Source of the DNA: Thermoflexus sp042408815
GTDB taxonomy: Bacteria > Chloroflexota > Anaerolineae > Thermoflexales > Thermoflexaceae
Direction of reading: 5' to 3'
Assembly: GCF_042408815.1 (NCBI RefSeq)
Contig: NZ_JBHOQR010000014.1
Span: 90,925-154,924, forward strand
Length of the DNA stretch: 64,000 nucleotides
How positions within the stretch are numbered: position 1 is the stretch's first letter; every line of letters begins with the position of its first letter. Position numbers and translations under genes: made by a program. The notes below the pieces were generated by a model, which worked only from the letters and a program-made list of their open reading frames with translations, had not been told where the DNA came from and ran no database searches. Of the stretch, positions 17,828 through 26,039 are shown one piece after another.

Positions 17828-18469
17828 CTACAAGAAGGGCATCATCAGCGCCGCACCGATCAGGGCGAGGGCCCAGAGGAGATCCAGGTTGATCCAAGCC
17901 TGGCGGAGGAAGGCCAAGTGGCCGCCTTCATATATGAGCCAGGCGATGAGGCCGGCAGTCAGCACATACCCGAGCGTGTGCGCTCCTACCCCGCCCAGGC
18001 CGTTCCGCAATACCAGGATCCCCACGGGATACAGGCCCACACTTCCATGCCCTCCGGAGACGATGCATAACGGGCCCATCAGAAAAGGGGACAGCATCAA
18101 ACCGGCACCGTGGCCGGAAGCCATCAACGCCGACCAGGCGATCAGGTCCCGGAACCCCACCCGCATGCCCACCCAGCGGGGATGCCAGGCGCGGGCCAGC
18201 CGGTAAACGCCGAAGGCCGCCAGGATCGCCGCCGTCATGCCGCGCAGCAGCGGAAGCGGCAGAACGACCTGGAGCACGAGGAGGGGCACCGCGGTCAGCC
18301 CAACGGCCAGCAGGTGGCCCAGGGCCATGGATCCCAAAGCCTGCAGAAGGGCCCAGCGTCGCCGCTCCTGCAGGCCCAAGGCCAGGGCGAAAAGCCACCC
18401 CATGGCCGGGTTGAGGCCATGGTAGGCCCCCAGCAAGAACATCCCGCCCCACGGGATCCAGTCCGCCAT
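17828..18469 (-). CDS. Integral membrane protein linked to methanethiol oxidase
   Basis: About 213 residues with roughly six membrane helices and no soluble domain. It begins with GGMFLLGAYHGLNPAMGW, and has a histidine-bearing helix ALMASGHGAGLMLSPFLMGPLC. I do not recognise a named family with certainty; the layout recalls NicO/HupE-type metal transporters, but the motifs do not match clearly. It follows the methanethiol oxidase gene directly. A GTG at 18496 would overlap that gene by four bases; I prefer the ATG at 18469. Function is inferred only from the neighbourhood. Confidence 0.6.
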   Translation of the reverse strand: MADWIPWGGMFLLGAYHGLNPAMGWLFALALGLQERRRWALLQALGSMALGHLLAVGLTAVPLLVLQVVLPLPLLRGMTAAILAAFGVYRLARAWHPRWVGMRVGFRDLIAWSALMASGHGAGLMLSPFLMGPLCIVSGGHGSVGLYPVGILVLRNGLGGVGAHTLGYVLTAGLIAWLIYEGGHLAFLRQAWINLDLLWALALIGAALMMPFL

Positions 18470-18492
18470 CCCTACGCGTCGCCCCTGCTGCC

Positions 18493-19887
18493 TCACGGAT
18501 AGCAGAAGGAGTCCGAGGAAGCGTCTCCGCCCTCCAGCCGGACCTGATGCGGCCGGTCATCCCCGAATTCCACAAAGAACGCAGGATCCACCGTGAGCCC
18601 ACCGTCGGGACCCGCGTCCAGCTTCGCCAGCCATCCGCGAATGCCATCCGGGTAGAAGATCGGATCCCAGGGGATATACAGGGAGTTCGTCACATAGACC
18701 CGACGGCCATCCCGGCTGATCTCCACCATCTGAGGTCCGCCGTTCAACGGTCGCGCGGGATCCCTCGGATGAGGAGTACGACGCACGATCCCCCCGAGAC
18801 GCACCGCTCCCGTCAGCTGCGGATGGAAAGGATCGGAGACATCGTATTGCCGCAGCTCCCCTGTACCCCAGCATGAGACATAGAGAAAGCGATCATCCAG
18901 AGAGAGATTGATGTCGGTCACCAGAGGCGGGACGGCGCGGAAATCCCTCAGGATGGGCGGGAGCTGATCGGGATCCGCCGGCTCCGCCGGGATCTCAATG
19001 ACCTTGCGGATCGACCAGGCGCCATTCTCGCGATACCACAGCCAAACGGAGGCGGAAAGGTCCTTCAACGAGAGGACCACCCCGGCGAACCCGTAAGTCT
19101 TCGTCGGATCGTGGGCCGGCCGGAGCTCCAGGACCATCTGATGCTCCGCCCCCAGATCCAGGCTCTGCACGTGACGCCGCCGCCGCAGGTCCCAAATGTG
19201 CAAGCGATGGCCGTAACGCCCGTTGAGAAGGGCCTCCACATCCACCCCTCGCTCCACCATGCGAGGCGTTCCCCACTCGCTGGTGATCATCACGTCATAG
19301 CCCAGATGCCACCAGAAATCGTAAGCCAGGAACTGCGGCCCCCGATCGACCTCCCAGCGCCCCAGAACCTCAAACGTGAAATGATCGATTACAAAGATCC
19401 CGCCAGGCCCATCTCCCTGCGGGTTCCCCAATGCGCTGATGTAGATCCCGTCGGGCCCGCAATGAACCGTGTGAGGCCGCGCGTAGCCCGTCCGGGCGAA
19501 AACCTCCTCCGGTTCGATCACTTTCACCAGGCGAGGGCGACGGGGGTCCGGTTGGGTATCCACGATATAAATCCGGGATGAGCGCAACCCGGGTAGGATC
19601 AGGTAACGGCGCTGGATGTGGGGATGGGGCGCATAGGGGCACAGCGCTGAGCTGCATGCGTTCCAGCCGAAATGGTGCAACTCATCTCCGGCATAGGGAA
19701 GCTCCAACCTCCCGACCACCTGCCCATAGGTGGAAGAGCGTGGCTCCACATCCACCACGGCCAAGGCATCGGGCCGCCCATCGGGATTCGGGTTCACCGT
19801 GGCCACATAGGCCAGGCGCTCCGGGGGCGCCTGCATAGCGAGCCGCGGGGACGGATAGAAGCTGGGATCAGGCCTCCAAAGCATCAT
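18493..19887 (-). CDS. Methanethiol oxidase / selenium-binding protein SBP56 family
   Basis: A 464-residue beta-propeller protein of the SBP56 family, which oxidises methanethiol to formaldehyde, hydrogen sulfide and hydrogen peroxide. Visible markers are HHFGWNACSSALCPY with the conserved cysteine near residue 78, SRIYIVDT, LAYDFWWHLGYDVMITSEWGTP and NLSLDDRFLYVSCWGTGELRQYDVSDP. There is no export signal. The ATG at 19887 follows an AGGAGGTGAGAG site lying inside the end of the DUF4242 reading frame. The upstream rhodanese and TusA-like genes fit downstream handling of sulfide and sulfane sulfur. Confidence 0.88.
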   Translation of the reverse strand: MMLWRPDPSFYPSPRLAMQAPPERLAYVATVNPNPDGRPDALAVVDVEPRSSTYGQVVGRLELPYAGDELHHFGWNACSSALCPYAPHPHIQRRYLILPGLRSSRIYIVDTQPDPRRPRLVKVIEPEEVFARTGYARPHTVHCGPDGIYISALGNPQGDGPGGIFVIDHFTFEVLGRWEVDRGPQFLAYDFWWHLGYDVMITSEWGTPRMVERGVDVEALLNGRYGHRLHIWDLRRRRHVQSLDLGAEHQMVLELRPAHDPTKTYGFAGVVLSLKDLSASVWLWYRENGAWSIRKVIEIPAEPADPDQLPPILRDFRAVPPLVTDINLSLDDRFLYVSCWGTGELRQYDVSDPFHPQLTGAVRLGGIVRRTPHPRDPARPLNGGPQMVEISRDGRRVYVTNSLYIPWDPIFYPDGIRGWLAKLDAGPDGGLTVDPAFFVEFGDDRPHQVRLEGGDASSDSFCYP

Positions 19888-20343
19888 CTCTCACCTCCTG
19901 AGGGTCCGAAACACACACTGAGCGCTCCGCCTCATAGAAGCAGATGCATTTGCTCCTATCCTCACACACGTAGGTGCGCCGAAAGCGCACCTCGGGGACG
20001 AGGGCATAACGTGGGGAATCCGCCCGCTTACGGGCCAGATCATCTTCCATCGCCAGCCCGGGAGGGAAATTCCCTTCCACAATGAAATCCACGGCGGAAG
20101 GGCTCCGGGAGATCTCTTCAACCTCTTGACCGAGCCGGCGCACCGGTTTGGCGAGCCGAACCTCCAACCCCACCTCGCGCACCGCCTGCTCGGCGGACCC
20201 GCCCCCTGAGGCCTCGACGATTAGCGGGAGAGATCCGCTGCCACCTGAGTTTCCACCAAGCGATCTCCCCGGGACTGCAACGCCCGAGCCACCGCCTTTG
20301 CATCGATCGAAGCCATCGGCGTCGCCCCGATCAAAAGCAACAT
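19868..20343 (-). pseudogene. DUF4242-type (nickel-binding fold) gene, apparently frameshifted
   Basis: From a well-placed ATG at 20343 with a GGAGGAG site, one frame reads 40 codons (beginning MLLLIGATPMASIDAKAV) to a TAA at 20221. The adjacent frame continues the same protein with IVEASGGGS, then GLEVRLAKPVRRLGQEVEE, VDFIVEGNFPPGL and FRRTYVCEDRSKCICFYEAE, which is the DUF4242 signature. Joining them needs one extra base near 20222. The far C-terminus after FYEAE also looks off. Either an indel has broken the gene, it is a sequencing error, or there is recoding. It lies just before the methanethiol oxidase. Confidence 0.65.
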
Positions 20344-20367
20344 GGTTTCTCCTCCCGAACGCAGAAA

Positions 20368-20628
20368 TCACTTCTCACCTTCCTGCTCGGGAGATGCCCC
20401 GAGCAGGATGCGGACCTCCTCCCCCTCCCGCTGCACCTCCAGGACCGTATATCCGTTCCGCCGGGCCCACGCGGTGACCGTGAACTCGTCGGCGTAGCCT
20501 TTCACCCAAACCGCCACCACCTCCTCCGGCCCCAGGCCGGCCAGGGCCTGCTGAACCCGCCCGATCGGGGAATCCGTGCACAGCTCGATCCCTGCCCGCA
20601 GATCCACGGTCCGCACGATCCGTGCCAT
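20368..20628 (-). CDS. TusA-like sulfur-carrier family protein with altered active site
   Basis: An 86-residue protein with the TusA beta-alpha-beta-alpha layout: VDLRAGIELCTDSPIGRVQQALAGLGPEEVV, then the late helix TAWARRNGYTVLEVQREGEEVRILL. The single cysteine (about residue 17) is where TusA has its persulfide cysteine, but the usual CPxP is replaced by CTDSP. It sits between a rhodanese and a methanethiol oxidase, so it may accept or pass on sulfane sulfur. Family assignment is by pattern only. Confidence 0.6.
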   Translation of the reverse strand: MARIVRTVDLRAGIELCTDSPIGRVQQALAGLGPEEVVAVWVKGYADEFTVTAWARRNGYTVLEVQREGEEVRILLGASPEQEGEK

Positions 20629-20650
20629 GGCTTCCCTCCGGTCTCCCGCA

Positions 20651-20678
20651 GGGCGGGCCTCCGACCGGAGGCCCGCCC
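20651..20678 (-). terminator. Intercistronic stem-loop without U-tract (rhodanese/TusA-like)
   Basis: A perfect 12-bp GC-rich stem (20651-20662 with 20667-20678) with a four-base loop lies between the rhodanese stop and the TusA-like start. No U-run follows, so it may be an attenuating or RNA-stabilising element, not a full terminator. Confidence 0.6.
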
Positions 20679-20688
20679 CTGCCTCGCC

Positions 20689-21534
20689 TTAGCGCTCGAT
20701 CGGAACGCCGATGGTGTTGCCCCACTCCGACCAGGAACCGTCATAGTTGCGGACATTGGGGTAACCCAGCAGATGGCGCAACACGAACCAGGTCACCGAA
20801 GAACGCTCCCCGATGCGGCAATAGGTGATAACCTCCTTGTCCGGGGTGATCCCCGCCTCCTCATAGATTCGACGCAGGGACTCGGCATCCTTGAAGGTGT
20901 CATCGTCGTTCAGGGCCTTCGACCATGGGATGTTCACCGCGCCGGGGATATGGCCGCCGCGCTGGGCCGCCTCATTGGGATACTCCGGCGGAGCGGTGAT
21001 CTCCCCGATGAACTCCGCCGGGGAACGCACATCCACCAGGGCCACCCCGCGCTTGCCCAACACGTTCAGGACGTAGGGCAGATGTGCCCGCAGCCGAGCA
21101 TCCGGATCCTGAGCCCGATAGGGGGTTGGGGGATACGAAGGGACTTCCTCAGTAAGGGGGCGTTTCTCCTCGATCCACTTCTTGCGGCCGCCGTTCAGCA
21201 ACCGCACATCCCCATGGCCGTAATACTTGTAGATCCAGAAGGCAAAGGCCGCAAACCAGTTGCGGAAATCCCCGTAAAGCACCACCGTGGTGTCATTGGA
21301 AATCCCGGCCCGGCTGTTGAGGGCCTCGAAGGCCTCCTTGCTCAGGATGTCCCGCCGCACCGGATCATTGAGATCCTTGCGCCAGTCGAAGAGCACTGCC
21401 CCCGGAATGTGACCCAGATGATAGGCGCTGGCCGGATCATAATCCACCTCCACAATGCGCACCTTCGGATCATGAAGGTGCTGCGCCACCCACTCGGTGT
21501 CCACTAAGGCCAACGGATCCGCATACGTCGCCAT
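20689..21534 (-). CDS. Thiosulfate/3-mercaptopyruvate sulfurtransferase (two rhodanese domains)
   Basis: A 281-residue tandem rhodanese. The inactive N-terminal domain contains AYHLGHIPGAVLFDW; the C-terminal domain has VDVRSPAEFIGE, GGHIPGAVNIPW and the active loop CRIGERSS with the catalytic cysteine at about residue 239. It transfers sulfane sulfur to cyanide, thiols or carrier proteins. There is no signal peptide. The ATG at 21534 has GGAGGAGG upstream. It is the first gene of the sulfur cluster and lies behind a long leader. Confidence 0.92.
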   Translation of the reverse strand: MATYADPLALVDTEWVAQHLHDPKVRIVEVDYDPASAYHLGHIPGAVLFDWRKDLNDPVRRDILSKEAFEALNSRAGISNDTTVVLYGDFRNWFAAFAFWIYKYYGHGDVRLLNGGRKKWIEEKRPLTEEVPSYPPTPYRAQDPDARLRAHLPYVLNVLGKRGVALVDVRSPAEFIGEITAPPEYPNEAAQRGGHIPGAVNIPWSKALNDDDTFKDAESLRRIYEEAGITPDKEVITYCRIGERSSVTWFVLRHLLGYPNVRNYDGSWSEWGNTIGVPIER

Positions 21535-21941
21535 GACAACCTCCTCCGTCCGATTTTTGGGAAAAGGGATTCCCACACCACCATGGCTCATCCATACCGA
21601 TAGATCCCCATCCCCCCGAATGGGATGATGAGGCCGTGGGAATATTTGATGAGAACTGCCCCTTCCGTCCGGCGAAAGGAATGGCCCGGCTGGATATCCT
21701 GCCGATCCGAGCAAGGATTAGGAAGGGGAGAAAGCGGAGGCAGAAGGGGGTCGATTCCACTCAGCGGGGCGCGCGTCCTAAGCGGGCGGCCACCTTCTGC
21801 CCCCGCTCAGGACAGATACAGGTATTCATCGAGGAGATGAAGTCCACCCGCTGCGCGATCCGCAACCGCGGAGCGCCCCTCGCGCGAGCCGGTGGGGTAG
21901 AGTGCATCCCTATCATCGCCTTCGGTCGCCCCCGAAGTTTG
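21535..21941 (-). other. Long 5' leader of the sulfur-metabolism operon
   Basis: About 400 transcribed bases separate the promoter from the rhodanese start codon, with no supported gene. Within it, 14 bases at about 21811-21798 (GCGGGGGCAGAAGG on the transcript) pair with CCTTCTGCCTCCGC about 45 bases later with one mismatch, giving a strong closing helix. I could not match it to T-box, SAM, cobalamin or other known riboswitch core sequences. It may be a structured regulatory RNA. Confidence 0.4.
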
Positions 21942-21947
21942 GGGCTA

Positions 21948-21976
21948 TATATAGCACGCGCCTGATTTTTTGTCAA
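21948..21976 (-). promoter_or_regulatory. Strong promoter of the sulfur-metabolism operon
   Basis: Minus strand -35 TTGACA (21976-21971), exact 17-base spacer, -10 TATATA (21953-21948). Transcription would start near 21941. Confidence 0.85.
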
Positions 21977-22143
21977 GGGGTCCCGAAAAGCCTCGGCGGG
22001 GGAGGTAAAGAGGGGCGAGGCCTTCCCGCCTCCTTGGCCGGGAGCCCAACGAACAGATGCTCTGGGCCCTGGGAATAGGGAGCGTGGTCAGCGTTCTCCT
22101 GGAAACAAGCCGGCCGGGCGCTCGCCGGTTTCCCGGATCGCGA

Positions 22144-22172
22144 TTGTCCCGCCATCGGATTCCTGATAAGAT
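22144..22172 (+). promoter_or_regulatory. Promoter of rplI
   Basis: TTGTCC (22144-22149), 17-base spacer, TAAGAT (22167-22172), about 50 bases before the rplI start. It points away from the sulfur operon promoter, so 21977-22143 is a divergent promoter region. Confidence 0.7.
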
Positions 22173-22224
22173 ACCCTAGGAGTTCCATCCGGATCAAGGG
22201 ATCTCAGCCTGGAGGATCCGCCCA

Positions 22225-22674
22225 ATGAAGGTGGTGCTGTTGCGGGATGTCCCGAACCTCGGGCGGGCCGGCGAGGTGAAAGAGGTCGCCGACGGCTACG
22301 CGCGCAATTTCCTGATCCCCAAAGGCCTGGCCACGCCAGCTACCGAAGGTCTCATCCGCCACGCGGTGGAAACCCGCCAGGCTGCCGAGCAACGCCGGAT
22401 CCGTCAGCTGAGCACGGCTCAGGAAAAGGCCGCTCGGCTCCAGGGAGCTGTAGTGACCATCCGGGCTCGGGCCGGGCAGGGCGATCGACTCTACGGCGCG
22501 ATCACGAGCCAGCAGATCGCCGAGGCCATCGCTCAACAGCTCGGGGTGGAGGTGGATCGACGGCGGATCGAGATGGAGGCCCCTATCCGCACTCTGGGCA
22601 CTCACCCGGTGAAGGTGCGGTTGGGACCGGAGATCTCCGCCCAGGTCCAGGTGGTGGTGGAACGGGAGGCGTAA
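22225..22674 (+). CDS. rplI: 50S ribosomal protein L9
   Basis: A 149-residue protein with the L9 N-terminal domain MKVVLLRDVPNLGRAGEVKEVADGYARNFLIPKGLA, a long connecting helix and the C-terminal rRNA-binding domain. The ATG at 22225 has GGAGG eight bases upstream. It is unlinked to rpsF/rpsR here, which lie near 50-51 kb. Confidence 0.97.
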   Translation: MKVVLLRDVPNLGRAGEVKEVADGYARNFLIPKGLATPATEGLIRHAVETRQAAEQRRIRQLSTAQEKAARLQGAVVTIRARAGQGDRLYGAITSQQIAEAIAQQLGVEVDRRRIEMEAPIRTLGTHPVKVRLGPEISAQVQVVVEREA

Positions 22675-22676
22675 GC

Positions 22677-23390
22677 GTGGGGATCGGGGAGCAGTTGCGG
22701 GCAGCCCGGGAAGCCCGGGGGATCTCCCTGGAGGAAGCGGCGGCAGGAACCCGGATCAAACGCCTCTATTTGGAGGCGCTGGAGAACGAGGCCTTCTCGC
22801 TTCTCCCCAGCTCCGCCCATGTGCGCGGATTCCTGCGCCGCTACGCCCGATGGCTGGGGCTGGATGAGGCCGTGCTCCTGGCCGAATGGGATGGGATGCC
22901 GGCGGCCATCCCCCCGACCCAACCTTCCCGCATGCCCTCCATGTTCGAACTCACCCGCATCCCAGCCCGCCCTGCTCTTCCATGGCGACCCCTCGTCATG
23001 ATCGGCCTGGCGATCCTGTTGCTGGCCGGCGTCTTCGGGCTGGCCCGTGGGCCATGGCGGGTTCGATCGCTGGGGCTTCCTCCAGCGCCCACCGTGCCCG
23101 GAGCGGCATCCCTTCCGCCCACTACGTCTACCCCCGTATCCGCAGCCCCCGCGCCAGCGCTCCGCCTCGAAGTGGAGGCCAGCGAGCACGTGTGGATACG
23201 GATCCGGGCCGATGATCAGGTGGTCTATCAAGGCTTGCTGCGACCGGGGGAAACCCGAACCTGGGAGGCCCGCTCATCTCTGCAACTGGAAACCGGGAAC
23301 GCTGCCGCCCTCCAGGTGCGCATCAATGGGCGCCCGGAGAGCCCCCTGGGCGGACGGGGGGAGATCGTGCGCCGAACATGGTCCAGGTGA
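22677..23390 (+). CDS. RodZ-like helix-turn-helix membrane protein
   Basis: A 237-residue bitopic protein: an N-terminal Xre-type helix-turn-helix (residues 1-70, GEQLRAAREARGISLEEAAAGTRI), one membrane helix near 105-122, a proline/threonine linker and a C-terminal beta domain of the DUF4115 type (ASEHVWIRIRADDQVVYQGLLRPGE). RodZ proteins link the cytoskeleton MreB to cell-wall synthesis. It starts with GTG two bases after the rplI stop. Confidence 0.85.
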   Translation: MGIGEQLRAAREARGISLEEAAAGTRIKRLYLEALENEAFSLLPSSAHVRGFLRRYARWLGLDEAVLLAEWDGMPAAIPPTQPSRMPSMFELTRIPARPALPWRPLVMIGLAILLLAGVFGLARGPWRVRSLGLPPAPTVPGAASLPPTTSTPVSAAPAPALRLEVEASEHVWIRIRADDQVVYQGLLRPGETRTWEARSSLQLETGNAAALQVRINGRPESPLGGRGEIVRRTWSR

Positions 23391-23475
23391 TGAATCATGC
23401 GGGAGAGGACCATCGGATGAAGATCTCTCAGGGAGGGAGCTATCCTGGGCTGCTGAGGCCCGAGGAGGGGAACTG

Positions 23476-24246
23476 ATGAAAGGCTGGTGGTCAAAACTGG
23501 GCACCGTGGAATACGCGGCCGCGTGGGCGCTGCAGCGAGCGCTGGCGGATGCGCGCGCGGCTCGGCAGATCCCGGACACGCTGCTCCTGCTGGAGCATCC
23601 CCACGTGTTCACCCTGGGGCGTTCGGCCCGCCCGGAGCATATCCTGTGGGATGAGGGGGAACGCGCCCGTCGGGGGGTCGCCGTGGTGGTCACCGATCGC
23701 GGCGGCGACGTGACGTATCACGGCCCGGGCCAGGTCGTCGGCTACTTTATCCTGGATCTCCCCGCGCTGGGTCTGGACAAAGGGGCTTTCGTTCGCCGGA
23801 TCGAGCAAATGCTGGTGGAGACCCTGGCTCGCTTCGGCATCGCTGCAGGGACAATCCCCGGAGCCCCCGGGGTGTGGGTGCAACCGGATGCCCTGAGCCG
23901 CTGCGCCTGGTGCCCGCCTCATCTGCGGCAGGCCCCCGCGAAGATCGCGGCGATCGGCGCGCGCGTCGATGCACGGGGGATCACAACGCATGGCTTCGCC
24001 CTCAACGTGTGTCCGGATCTTACCTACTTCACCGGCATTGTCCCTTGCGGCATCGCGGATAAGGGCGTGGTCTCGATGGCGATGTTCTGGGGGGAACCCA
24101 GGGATGAGGCCGAGCGGGCCCGGCAATTGGCCGCGGTCCAGGAAGCCCTCGCCCGTTCCTTCGCGGAGGTGTTCGGACTGGAGGTGGAGCCCGTGGACCC
24201 CGCTCGCCTCTGGGGGCTGATGGAAGTTCAGGAGCTGCGCCGTTGA
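23476..24246 (+). CDS. lipB: Octanoyltransferase (lipoate biosynthesis)
   Basis: A 256-residue LipB that moves octanoyl groups from acyl carrier protein to lipoyl domains. Visible are EHPHVFTLGRSA, DRGGDVTYHGPGQVVGYFILDL, the catalytic lysine in AKIAAIGARV, and the catalytic cysteine in VPCGIADKGVVSM. Between APGVWV and KIAAIG there is an insertion of roughly 17 residues containing a CAWC motif, not found in the enterobacterial enzyme. The ATG at 23476 has GAGGAGGGG upstream; no gene fits in 23391-23475. Confidence 0.93.
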   Translation: MKGWWSKLGTVEYAAAWALQRALADARAARQIPDTLLLLEHPHVFTLGRSARPEHILWDEGERARRGVAVVVTDRGGDVTYHGPGQVVGYFILDLPALGLDKGAFVRRIEQMLVETLARFGIAAGTIPGAPGVWVQPDALSRCAWCPPHLRQAPAKIAAIGARVDARGITTHGFALNVCPDLTYFTGIVPCGIADKGVVSMAMFWGEPRDEAERARQLAAVQEALARSFAEVFGLEVEPVDPARLWGLMEVQELRR

Positions 24247-24279
24247 TTCGAGCTGAGGGGCTCTCTAAGTCTTGCGGGA

Positions 24280-25221
24280 ATGGAAATGCGCGAAGAGGAA
24301 CCGCTGGATGCATATTCCCAGACTGTGATCCGCGTTGTGGAAGAGGTCGGCCCGGCGGTGGTCAGCATCCGGTCGGCCGGTGCCCCTCGAAGGCACCGGG
24401 CGATCGAGCCGATGGGCTCCGGTTTCTTCATCACCCCGGATGGCTATCTCCTGACCAACAGCCATGTGATCCGCCACATCCGGGATCCCGAGGTGACGTT
24501 GATCGATGGCCGCACCTTTCCCGCCCGCCTCATCGGCGAGGATCCTTACACCGATCTGGCCGTCCTGCGGGTGGAGCGTGGGGGAACCTTCCCGGCCGCG
24601 CGGCTGGGCGACTCCTCCCGTCTGCGCCTGGGACAGCTGGTCGTGGCCATTGGCAATCCCCTGGGCTTCCACTTTACCGTGTCGGCCGGGATCATCAGCG
24701 GCCTGGGGCGAGCGCTCCAGGGCCCGGGGGGGCAGGTGATCGAGGATATCATCCAGACTGACGCCGCCCTCAACCCGGGGAACTCCGGAGGCCCTCTGGT
24801 CGATAGCCGGGGCGAGGTGATCGGCGTGTGCGTGGCCACGATCCTGGGAGCGGAAAACATCGCCTTCGCCATCCCCAGCGATACAGCGGAATGGGTCGCA
24901 GCGTTGCTGATCAAAGAAGGACGCATCCGCCGGGCTTATCTGGGGATTGTGGTCCAGATCCGCCCCATCGCATGGCCGGCTTCCGCCACCGGGCTGGAGA
25001 TCCTGGAGGTGGATCCCCGGGGGCCAGCGGCTCAGGCGGGACTTCAAGAAGGAGATGTCCTGATCCGGATTGGGGAGCAACCCGTGAAGAGCCTGGGGGA
25101 GCTGCACCGATTCCTGGCCCACTGGCCTCCAGGACGTCCCGTAGAGCTCCAGGTGATGCGACAGAATCAGCTCCGGACGTTCACGGTGATCCCGCGGGAG
25201 GCGCCAGGATCCCGACGATGA
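24280..25221 (+). CDS. HtrA-like trypsin-type serine protease with PDZ domain
   Basis: A 313-residue protein with catalytic His62 (TNSHVI), Asp92 (YTDLAVL) and Ser169 (NPGNSGGPL), followed by a C-terminal PDZ domain (LEVDPRGPAAQAGLQEGDVLIRI). There is no signal peptide or membrane anchor, so unlike typical DegP it should be cytoplasmic. The start could be the ATG at 24280 or 24286; neither has a strong ribosome site. It follows lipB by 33 bases. Confidence 0.9.
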   Translation: MEMREEEPLDAYSQTVIRVVEEVGPAVVSIRSAGAPRRHRAIEPMGSGFFITPDGYLLTNSHVIRHIRDPEVTLIDGRTFPARLIGEDPYTDLAVLRVERGGTFPAARLGDSSRLRLGQLVVAIGNPLGFHFTVSAGIISGLGRALQGPGGQVIEDIIQTDAALNPGNSGGPLVDSRGEVIGVCVATILGAENIAFAIPSDTAEWVAALLIKEGRIRRAYLGIVVQIRPIAWPASATGLEILEVDPRGPAAQAGLQEGDVLIRIGEQPVKSLGELHRFLAHWPPGRPVELQVMRQNQLRTFTVIPREAPGSRR

Positions 25222-25280
25222 GGAGTTGCGAACGGGGCGTCCCCGAAGTGGCTTCCTACCCCTACATCTGAGGAAAGGCA

Positions 25281-26039
25281 ATGGATTACACGCCGGAGGA
25301 GATGATGATCATCGCCGCCGCCCGGATGCTTCGGGACGGCGAGGTCGTGTTCGTGGGGATCGGATGGCCGAACCTGGCCTGCAATCTGGCCCGCCGCCTC
25401 CACGCCCCGAACCTCGTTCTGATCTACGAGGCCGGCGTCATCGGCGCCCGTCCCCGCCGCCTCCCCCTCTCGATCGGCGATCCCGCGCTGGTAAGCGGGG
25501 CACTGGCTGTCCTCCCGATGTTCGATCTGTTCGCCTTCTATCTACAACGAGGACGGATCGACGTGGGCTTCCTGAGCGGGGCCCAGGTGGATCGCTTCGG
25601 GAACCTGAACGCCACGGTGATCGGAGCGTATCACCGGCCCCAGGTCCGGCTGCCCGGATCGGGGGGTGCGGCAGAGATCGCCGCGTGGGCGGGCCGTTTC
25701 TATGTGATCACCCCTCATGAGCGGCGTCGCTTCCCCGAACATTGCGATTTCCGCACCGCGCCCGGTTTCCTGGAAGGATGGGGAAGCCGACAGCGGGCCG
25801 GGCTCTCCGGGGGTGGGCCAGCCGCCGTCATCACGGATCTGGGCATCCTCACCCCGGATGCCTCCGGGGAACTGGTGCTGACCGCGATCCACCCGGGAAT
25901 CCTCGTGGAAACAGTGCAAGAGCAAACGGGATGGCCTCTCCGAATCGCCCCGGATCTGACGGTCACGCCGCCCCCCGCCCCGGAGGAGCTGGCCGCATTG
26001 CGTGCGCTACGGGCCCAGTCCCGAAAGGGGGACGGATGA
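25281..26039 (+). CDS. Family I CoA-transferase beta subunit, without partner
   Basis: A 252-residue protein of the glutaconate/3-oxoacid CoA-transferase B type (also like IpdB of steroid degradation). Visible are VFVGIGWPNLACNLARR, YEAGVIGA, GFLSGAQVDRFGNLNATVIG and LPGSGGAAEIAAWA. These enzymes normally work as alpha/beta pairs, but no alpha subunit lies nearby. The catalytic glutamate of active family members is not obvious here; the YEAG segment aligns roughly with it. The stop overlaps the next gene by four bases. Confidence 0.8.
   Translation: MDYTPEEMMIIAAARMLRDGEVVFVGIGWPNLACNLARRLHAPNLVLIYEAGVIGARPRRLPLSIGDPALVSGALAVLPMFDLFAFYLQRGRIDVGFLSGAQVDRFGNLNATVIGAYHRPQVRLPGSGGAAEIAAWAGRFYVITPHERRRFPEHCDFRTAPGFLEGWGSRQRAGLSGGGPAAVITDLGILTPDASGELVLTAIHPGILVETVQEQTGWPLRIAPDLTVTPPPAPEELAALRALRAQSRKGDG

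Noticed and set aside
21761..21976. A 71-codon leader peptide in the sulfur operon leader
   Set aside because: Its start lies inside the promoter's -35 element, so it cannot be translated from that transcript.
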